Both the position numbers and the translations under genes were made by a program. A DNA stretch of 64,000 nt from Ifrita kowaldi (lineage: Eukaryota; Chordata; Aves; Passeriformes; Cinclosomatidae): the NCBI GenBank assembly GCA_013398055.1, contig VZRS01007416.1, positions 196,816-260,815 of the forward strand. The letters are read 5' to 3'. Positions 56,110-64,000 of this stretch are shown in pieces. The notes under the pieces are model-generated. The model searched no databases and was not told the origin of the DNA. It was given only the letters and a program-made list of their open reading frames with translations. The first letter of the stretch is position 1; each line of letters opens with the position of its first letter.

Positions 56110-58189
56110 GATGTGGCTGAGGAGTACACAGACCATGTTTACACAAGGGCATTTGTTTGCATGTCACTGGGTACTTCAAGGACTAAAATCCAATTCAGTA
56201 AGCAGAAGCCTTTCCTCAGGAAATCTGCTTTCCCAGTTCTTTGCAGGTAGCTCCTCCAGAAACCTCCAAGCACAGAGCATTAAATAATCTTCTGTTAAAA
56301 TTACCTCCCTCCTGTCCAACTACCTGCCAGCAATACTTCATTGCTGTATCTATGTGTCCTCAAACCCAGGAGAACTCCAAGAACTGCCTGCAGTAACCAA
56401 GTGTAAATCTTGTGGCAACCCCATCCCTGTGTCAGGAAGCAGGTAAATACGCTCCAAACTGGTGCCTTGAGCTGTAAGGATACCATTCCCCCATAAAAGG
56501 AAACTGGAAGGGATTGTGACGAGCTCTTTGTCAGCTGCCACAGCGGCCAAGCAATTGCTGATCTTAGAGCGGTGCCTGCTGGCCAGTCGTATCAGAAGCA
56601 CTTGGAAATGTTTCCACAGTGGACAAAGTTGCAGTCAAGTTCAGGGGAACGTTTCTAGGCAAGAACTGCGTGTCCAGCTCTGCCGTGCTTCTGCCAGAAT
56701 TCTGCCATCCGAGTTCCCACCTGCTGCAAACAAGCTGTCCTAATTTTGTGAATCAGTCTGGTATTTACTTCTGTCGGATCTCCAGCCTCACAGTGTTTCT
56801 TGTCTTTACTCATCAAGGTTTTATGATTTTCAAGCCAATCCCAAGGTAATTGATGACTTTATTGTTTTGGTATAACTGATGCTGTCTTGAAAATGCAGTT
56901 CCCTGTGAACATTCAGCTTCTCAACTGTGTCATCCCAACAAGCTCCTTAACCTGTTTGATATTGGATGCTGAGAACATAAGGCACCTCAAATCCCCTAGA
57001 GCTTTTGAAAAGTCTGATGTTTCACCTGCCTTTGCCATACAGAAACATGTTCAAAATAGCAACAATGCCACTTTTGTAGGCTGGGCAAAACGGCTGCCAA
57101 AGCCACTGTTCTTTTACTGTCCTTACGGCATGCTGGGGAAAGAAATGATGCTAGGGGTGAAACAGCTCTCATCACAGAGGCAGTGTCTTGCATCTTGCGT
57201 GCTTACTAAGAGAAAAATAAAAAAAGATTGAATTACAAAGTAATTCACTCCAGAGATATAATGTAGCACTCATGCCACCATCACACATGTATAACAAGGT
57301 ATCGTACTGAAATTCATCCTCAGCCCGAGGACCTGGAGACAATTTAGATATGAACAAAAGAAAATAGGTAGTGTATCTTGTAATTCCTGAACTTAGGAGG
57401 GAAAATAGAATTCTGTCAGAAGATTGGAATTATGTCTCCCCCCAAGCCCACATCTCTTCTAGGTAATGACACACACCTCTCCATACACAAACACACACGG
57501 GCACAGAGCTCTACTCCTAAGGCAGGAGTTTAAAATGGTAATGGCAGACGGGGTTGCATCCATCTTCATGACTCTTCCAGGGGCTGAAACAGTACAGCAA
57601 ACTCTCTCTTGGACCCATGTTTTCTCACTGATGGCAGGTGGGGCCATGTTAGGCAGCCTCAGATAGAGATTTCCTATTACTCTCATATGCTTGCTGTTTT
57701 GCCACACTTGAACTGTCAGGTTGACATTTTACATCCCCAACATGAACAGGGGAGATGTAGGTGGGAGGTGGGCAGGCAGACAAAAACAATGGTAAGGCTG
57801 CTAAATGCCTTTCTGAAGAACTGGATATTACCTGTACATCTGTTTGAGCTCCCCCATGCTGTACATAAACCAAAACGCTCAGCTGAATATGTATTTAAGG
57901 TAAACACTGGCCAAATGTCTGTGTTGAATCAGCAGCTGCAGAGATTTTAGCTGTCCTACTGTCTCAGAAGATGAAAGGACCCTCTCCCCACATCCACTCC
58001 AGCACAGCTCAGTGGAGACTGCTACCCCTAGGGAAAACAGACCCCAAACAATTCACAGCCCAGCACAAGCACTGTTCTACTGGCAAATATTGTAGTAACT
58101 TAAGCCATTTGTACTCTAAAAGCCCCTGCACACCAAGAGGCTGATAATCTTCTTCAGTATACTTGCCCCCCTGTATGAGCAGTGCTCAA

Positions 58190-58250
58190 TACACAGATGC
58201 ATGCACACATTCACTCACATACACAGAACATAAACATTTGCACACACACG
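58190..58250. repeat. CA-rich imperfect repeat
   Basis: Interrupted CA/CACA words (ACACAGATGCATGCACACAT ... GCACACACACG). An old microsatellite. Confidence 0.6.
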
Positions 58251-58639
58251 AAGCCCAAGACTTCCAAGGCTTCACCTAACAAGTCAAAGCACCAGTTTGT
58301 ACTGCTCATTTATAAACAGCTTTTCTCGTGAATGCACTGTCTCTCCTTCTAGCATAAGGGGAGGACAAGAGCATGGGGAACCCCAACCTCTCTGCTGCCT
58401 AAACACATGGAGTTTTCCCCAAACAGAATTCATACATGACTGCCATACTGAAGCTGTTTGTGCATTCCTTATTTCCCCACGTGTGCAATGAAAGACCTTG
58501 CTAGTAGCTTGTAGCTGCAACTGGAGCTGAACGGAGTTCTACCTTAACCATACAAAGGCCCTAAGCCTACAGAAGCATGCAGGAGAGCCGAGGCACAGTC
58601 ATGAATGCTTCCTAGTCAGTGAACACATCTGACAGATTT

Positions 58640-58760
58640 GGCTGTAGCCTCACTGTATGCCAGTTTGCCCATCTGTAAAAAGGGGGACAGCACCACCACC
58701 TGTCTTAGAGCACAGAAGATTTGCTTGGGAAATGATCAGATGCTATGGTGTGAACATTGT
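58640..58760 (-). repeat. MIR-like SINE relic, opposite orientation
   Basis: ATGCCAGTTTGCCCATCTGT, then AAAAAGGGGGACAGCACCAC, closely follow the familiar MIR words (tgcctcagtttccccatctgtaaaatggggataatagcacc). The orientation is the reverse of the relics at 38.0 and 54.6 kb. Confidence 0.6.
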
Positions 58761-61700
58761 AACTCAAAAACATCTGAAAGAAAGTGAATTATTTAAAACT
58801 ACATCTTGGGTTATGCACAAAAGCCAGTGGGCTACACAAAGTTAATGCAAAAAAATCAAATGAAATGTTGAAGCAGATAATTTTTCTACCAACAATAGGA
58901 ATCTGCTGAAAATAAAAGTCTATTTTCAGAACTGGGGGAATAAGGGAAGACCGAAGAAAGTACTGAATTCAGCAATCTCTAGTCTTTCAGTGTTTGACTT
59001 TGCCACTGCAATGAACTTCTGTCCTAATTTATTTGACTTCAGAAAGAGAGAACTGAAAAACAACCAGATGATAAACAATCATTTTGTGGAGCACATTACT
59101 AGTGATTACAACGTTCCAGTTCACCATATGCATGTTACCACTGTGACACCGCAGCGATTAGAAAAAGCATATTATGAGTTCTGGTTAATATACTCCAAAG
59201 TTGGACAGAGGACTTTCACATTTAATCAGTGCTGTTGAGCAAAACTCATGATTCAGAGCCATGATGGAGCATGAGAACTGTAGTCTGGCTGCATTTCATA
59301 CAGTTATTTACTTGGAGATCATATAACAGTGATCCCACATTAGGTATTGTTTCCCATGACCTTTTTGCCTGCTAGGCTGGCCACAGGAACCAACCAGGTC
59401 CCCACCACTGGAAGCCAGTGAAACTTTTCTCAGGACCCTGGTACACTTCAGAGCGGATGTAAAAGGTGATATGGTCTGCAGCATCCCTGAGTCACAACAT
59501 CTTTTCACAGGGAAAAAGTCATCCATGCCTTTGGGCTGCCCCTCAATCATGAAGGCCTTCAATCTCGAAGTCCCACAGCCAGTACCTTATAGTTTTCTTA
59601 TTAAATCCAAGCTTTGGCCCATCCTGCCTGCTGGCTTTGCATTACCCTAAATCCTAATGATATTGGTGACATCATTTGCCCCAAGGATCCAGGCCCCTCT
59701 TTCAGATGTTCTAAAGTTAAGTTAAAATATTGAATGTTTCCACCAATTTCTAATTTCTCTAGGAAAAAAAAAATTATATTGGCCCTTGAAAACACCTACA
59801 ACAAATCATCCCACAGGGCAAATCACCCCCACACTCACCAAATGCCCTTTGAGTAAGTGGGCAGCAACTTGCCTCCTGCAGCTCTTAATACAAAACAGCT
59901 AATCCATAGGTGATTAATCTTAAGGAGTCTTTTTCTCTCCCTCTGAATCAATGGCCTTCCTTGGAAAGCTTCACACTCCACATAGCAGAGGGAAGCTGGG
60001 AATAATTTCTGCAGTGCTGGGTCCAAGTCCTGCCGCAGCAGAGCAATGCCACCCAGACAGACAGAGCTTCAGGCTGCCATTCTGGCACTTAAAATTTCTT
60101 GCCTCTTCTTCAAGTGTTGTCTCTCTGAGACAGTCCTCTGGCTTGAGTCTCAGCCAGAGACACCAAGGAAAATCACCATCACCATCAAGGACCTTCCTTG
60201 ATCAATATAGTCAAATTAGTTATTTAGGTTAGCTTAACATTCACTTAAAACTGAGAATTTGCAACTGGAAGTGAAACATCGGAAAATGTGATTCTCAACC
60301 AGACCTAGCAGGAAAACTCTGGAATCGTTCAGTGGAAAGACATGGCTCCTCTGTTGTCAGGACTGCAAGACATAGCTTACTGCAGTATAAGGCAAGCATT
60401 TCAAAAGGTTATTCTGGGATTAATTTGTCTTTGTAGCCCTAAAATAGTCTGTTTTGCAGTACTCTGCACAGAATTTCTGGACCTTCTTTGCAGTTAACCC
60501 CACCTATCACTGATTGCTCCGTTCACTTACGTTCCATCATCCTGGTCCAACTCTAAACTCTCTTCTCCCCTCTCTTCCCCAGGAAGCAAAAATGGATCCA
60601 AACTGCATACTTGAAGTGCACTGATACTCCCCAATGAAGAGGGATGGTAAACAAATATAACTGGATATGATAGAAGAGGAAAACGTGCTCCAAATTGGAA
60701 AGAAACTTGCAATTGATAAAGCTAGGAATGATTTTTTTTTTTTTCTAGGTAGAGAGACAGCACTGCTAGAAAAAATTGATAAGCTTTGTGACCCACAGGC
60801 CCATCCTCAGATACCCAACAATGATGAAGCAGCAGCTGCATTTTACCTAAGTTTTATGTTTGGATCACATAAAACTTGGCAGATTAGAAACTTAGATGTG
60901 TCCTTGAGCACAGAATACACTGATTTCTCCCATGACTGCACTTGTTAAGCCACACTGGCCAACACGATGCCCCACAATCAACCCTACTCACCACCTTTTA
61001 AGGAGGAAAATTCCCTCGAGGTCATACCTAAGGGAAAGTCCCTCAGGATCTTGCTACATGGTCGTTAGGGTCCACAGAAATGTTTCATGTCCTTGTACCT
61101 ACCCCACAGTTCAAACTGCACCCAGAGACGGTCGAGCACACAAGCTCACCTCACCCTTTTCCATTGGGTGTGCCTAAATTAACCTGCTGCTGCTTGAAGA
61201 GCACTGCAAACCTGTGTTCCAGTAGCAGGATGCCACACAGGGTGTGTGTCACCTCCTTGCAGTCTGCCAGGTGTAACCAGACCCTGCTTTTAAGGCACAG
61301 ATACAAATCTGCTCACAAGTAAACCATGCTGCCTGCTGGTGTTCCTGCTATCCCTAGCTTTTGCTGCAGTCCTGCTCCTGGAAGCCAGTCCCCTCAACTC
61401 TGCTTGTGTAGCTCCATATGAAGGTAGCTCTTAGGCACCGATGAAGGCTCTCCCAACTCACAGGACTGCTTTCACACTGGAATCTGTTAGAGATTGCTCC
61501 CAACAGTTGCACAGACAACAACGTGTGGAAGGTGCAACTTTTCAGCAAGATCCAGCACAGTGTGTTTGCAAACAACTAAAAGCTGGGCATGTCAGCACAA
61601 CACAAAACTGCCTGCACAACTGCAGGTTGAGTTTGATGACCAAAATCCACACTTTCAGCTCTACAGCAGATATCGAGCTCTGATCTCATTTATTCTGGGA

Positions 61701-62086
61701 TTAATTAGGAGCAACATCTCCAGTAGGCACTGCTTTCATAAGTTAAAGCTAGTATAAAGAAAAGAGTCAGGACCAAGGAATCAATCAGGCTTTATCTTGT
61801 GAGCAAGAGTACTTAGCAGCAGCTTCTACTCACTGTGAGTCTGCTTATTAGCAAAAACAGGTCTTATCACCAGCAAGTGCTGAGGCTCAGGGATGTCAGA
61901 GGGCAGGCTCACTTCCTGGTATACAGTCAGCATTTCCTGGATTCGAGTTGTTCACAGGTCAAAAATAACTGCATTTCAAGTGAGCTTCTACTCTCAGCTA
62001 TTGCAAACTACCTATTTTTCCATTCCCTGCAAAGTAAGATTGGACATAAGCTTTTCACAGAAAAAAAAAAGCTTATTCTTCTTTAG

Positions 62087-62164
62087 TTGTTGAGGAGACA
62101 TTTGAAGAGAAGGACACGGGTGATGGCACTGAAGATATTGCCACCAAAACCAGCAGGAAGTCAG
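62087..62164 (+). other. Exon-like block of 78 bases, gene unknown
   Basis: Bounded by a pyrimidine-rich acceptor (CTTATTCTTCTTTAG) and a donor CAG|GTGAAT. The length is divisible by three. Entered after one base of a codon, it reads as an acidic, protein-like peptide containing EETFEEKDTGDGTEDIATKT; a second frame is also open. No partner exon or start codon was identified and I do not recognise the peptide. It could be chance. Confidence 0.25.
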
Positions 62165-62878
62165 GTGAATTTATTCTCCCAAATAAATGACTTCACATCC
62201 TTAGAGGGAAAAAACCCCCAAAATCTGCCCCTCAAAACCCAAAGAAACAACAATACCAATTGAAAAAAAAGCTTCACTGTTGCTTTGAAAACTGCAGTTT
62301 GCACTTCTACCAGAAATTTCTCATGCACAGAAGACACTGTGCAAGGTAAAAGGGTGAAAGCAGGCAGTGAGGTTCTTGGTCTGTGGTTCTTGGTCTTATG
62401 TCAGCCTGCCATGTAAATGGGTTTTCCTACTTCTGATAAAGCTCCAAAATTCCACAAACTGTTCCGAAGACTTCCAGCACGTGTTGTTACTTAACCACAA
62501 CTGCTTACTATTTTTGAAGGCTGTAGCTTCTTGCTTTGGAAACAATGTCAACTATACCAGACGTCAAAGAATTTTCAAAACCACACTATATGAGACCTTT
62601 CTGTGCTGTTTAGTAGTAAGTTGCATGGGATGAATGGAGACCATTAGACAAACTGGTATAGTTTCTGGGAGCAATTCCAGCCAGTTCCACCAGACAATCA
62701 TTTTTTTACTACTATTTCTCACATTAATAACAGAAAATAAGACTTTGTCCAAGCAGGCAAACAAGCTACAGGTTTATTCTTACCACAATACACATGACAA
62801 AAGATATCTTTGTGTGGAGACTTCTTCAAAAGTTACTGAGAAGCAGACAGCATTATCATGATAAATTTATTGAAGGTG

Positions 62879-63397
62879 TGTCCTAGGTTACAATGTAAGA
62901 TGTAACCAACAGTAGGTATTCTATTACCAGCTTCACAAGCTGTTAAAACAAGTGGGGCAGGGGTTATTATCTCTACCATGTCTCATCCTTGATAACTCCC
63001 TCTGGGGGCTATCTCTGTTTAACGGGCCATCAAGGACCCACTGCATGACCCATAGAACTGCATCATCCCATTGTGAGATGCTTCACCCAGGGGGAGGAAC
63101 CAAGCATTCCTACCTGGATATAATCCGGGGTTTGGAACAGCACAAGGAGCCCTTGCCTACTGGATTTCCAGAGGACAAGAGCTACCACTGGACCTTCAGG
63201 TGAAGACCAGGCCCTTCTACAGGATCACTGGTTCAACAGGACCACTTCATCTGGACTGCTACCACCCTGACTAACAGGGTGTCAGGTTGTATCCTGACTC
63301 TGTCAGTGTTCTTGTACTATTGCATTTGTTTTAATTTTCCTATTAAATTATAATTCTGACTTGCGATCTCCCACTGGTTGGTTTTTGAACTAGTACA
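62879..63397 (+). mobile_element. Solo LTR of an endogenous retrovirus (ERVL-type, avian)
   Basis: 519 bases starting TG and ending CA, flanked on both sides by AGGTG (62874-62878 and 63398-63402), a 5-base target-site duplication. The ends form an imperfect inverted repeat, TGTCCTAG and CTAGTACA. A TATA-like TATAAT lies at 63119-63124 and a poly(A) signal ATTAAA at 63342-63347, giving + orientation. No internal gag, pol or env sequence is present, so this is a recombined single LTR, not a provirus. The 5-base duplication suggests class III/ERVL, but the family name would need a repeat-library match. Confidence 0.88.
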
Positions 63398-63436
63398 AGG
63401 TGGAATGGAGAAGGACACTTGGGTAAGGAACACTGA

Positions 63437-63485
63437 CCCAAAAACCAACCAACCAATCAACCAAACAACCCAAAACCACCAACCA
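63437..63485. repeat. (CCAA)n-type simple repeat
   Basis: Imperfect CCAA/CCAAA units just downstream of the solo LTR. Low complexity. Confidence 0.85.
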
Positions 63486-64000
63486 TATAGAATACATCAC
63501 TTTGGGTGATTTGGGGATCAGTTAGTAACTTCTAAGGTTAAATAAAAATTGCATGAATATATTACAAAAAGATACAGCAAAGCTTTTTCACATCTTGAGT
63601 ATTTTTAAAATAAATAACTATTTACATACAGCAGTAGAGGTAAAAGGTCTAGTCCTACCAAAAGTGACTTTTGTTCACTCACACAGTACAGCTGCAAATA
63701 GCACAAGAAATTGTGTGAGTGGAAACAGCATAAATTGAAACAAGGGGAAAGCTGAAGAGGGAGTTTCTGACATTTGGTTTCCAGTGTCAAACCTTCATGT
63801 TTCTTTACATGCACCAAGTTCAAAATTAACTAAAATGGCTTTCAACTTTCATGAACAACCAGCATGTAAACATAATGAAAAACATTCCAGAGCCTGATGT
63901 TCTGAAAACATTAATGCATGGTGTTTTTATTTTTGATTCTTTCTGAGCTTCATTATATATATGATCTCAGTTTTCAAGTTTCTGTTCTAGTCTCAAGCAA
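63486..64000. other. Intergenic right edge of window
   Basis: A/T-richer sequence with no recognised exon or repeat family. A short TATATATATG run lies near 63953-63962. Confidence 0.6.

Noticed and set aside
58990..59238. 82-codon + strand frame with protein-like composition
   Set aside because: Ends in a stop with no partner exons or recognised family; too short to separate from chance.
60167..60187. ATCACCATCACC short repeat
   Set aside because: Too short to be a meaningful tandem array.
62165..62878. Possibility that the LTR belongs to a full provirus extending leftward
   Set aside because: A matching target-site duplication directly abuts both LTR ends and no retroviral internal sequence is recognisable on either side.

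Overview
The window is vertebrate genomic DNA, most likely from a bird and possibly a songbird. The evidence is a CR1 LINE in intron 1 of the one recognisable gene, a solo ERVL-type LTR of avian style near the right edge, compact introns (114 to 1390 bases between exons 2 and 23), and a protein matching avian Na+/K+-ATPase alpha-1. There is no bacterial gene organisation, CRISPR array or plasmid feature. One base (56109) is an unresolved N.

Layout. Positions 1-3260 are the 3' part of intron 1 of ATP1A1, carrying a CR1 LINE (about 2017-3152) that ends roughly 110 bases before exon 2. Positions 3261-21183 hold 22 coding exons of ATP1A1 on the + strand, numbered 2-23. They join in frame, with GT-AG introns throughout, into 1017 codons plus TAA. 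With the four codons expected from exon 1 (upstream, not in the window) this gives the 1021 residues usual for bird alpha-1. The 3' UTR follows, with AATAAA at 21464-21469 and a G-run cluster that could form a quadruplex. All P-type ATPase hallmarks are intact: TGES, PEGLL, DKTGT, KGAPE, TGDHP, TGDGVND, the cation-binding acidic residues and the C-terminal YY. The first extracellular loop has the Gln/Asn pair of cardiac-glycoside-sensitive pumps.

Positions 21.5-64 kb, about 42 kb, contain no gene I recognise on either strand. They hold MIR-like SINE relics (about 38.0, 54.6 and 58.7 kb), a worn CR1/L3-like LINE piece (about 35.0-35.4 kb), simple repeats, two perfect short inverted repeats, several A/T-motif-rich stretches that look like possible conserved non-coding elements (24.1, 25.2, 39.1-39.5, 49.9 and 52.7 kb), and a complete solo LTR (62879-63397) bounded by a 5-base target-site duplication. 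A 78-base exon-like block at 62087-62164 is the best hint of unrecognised coding sequence.

How it fits together: the window is one housekeeping ion-pump gene with a long downstream intergenic region that may carry its regulatory elements. I did not find a convincing undescribed system. The findings are small, checkable observations.
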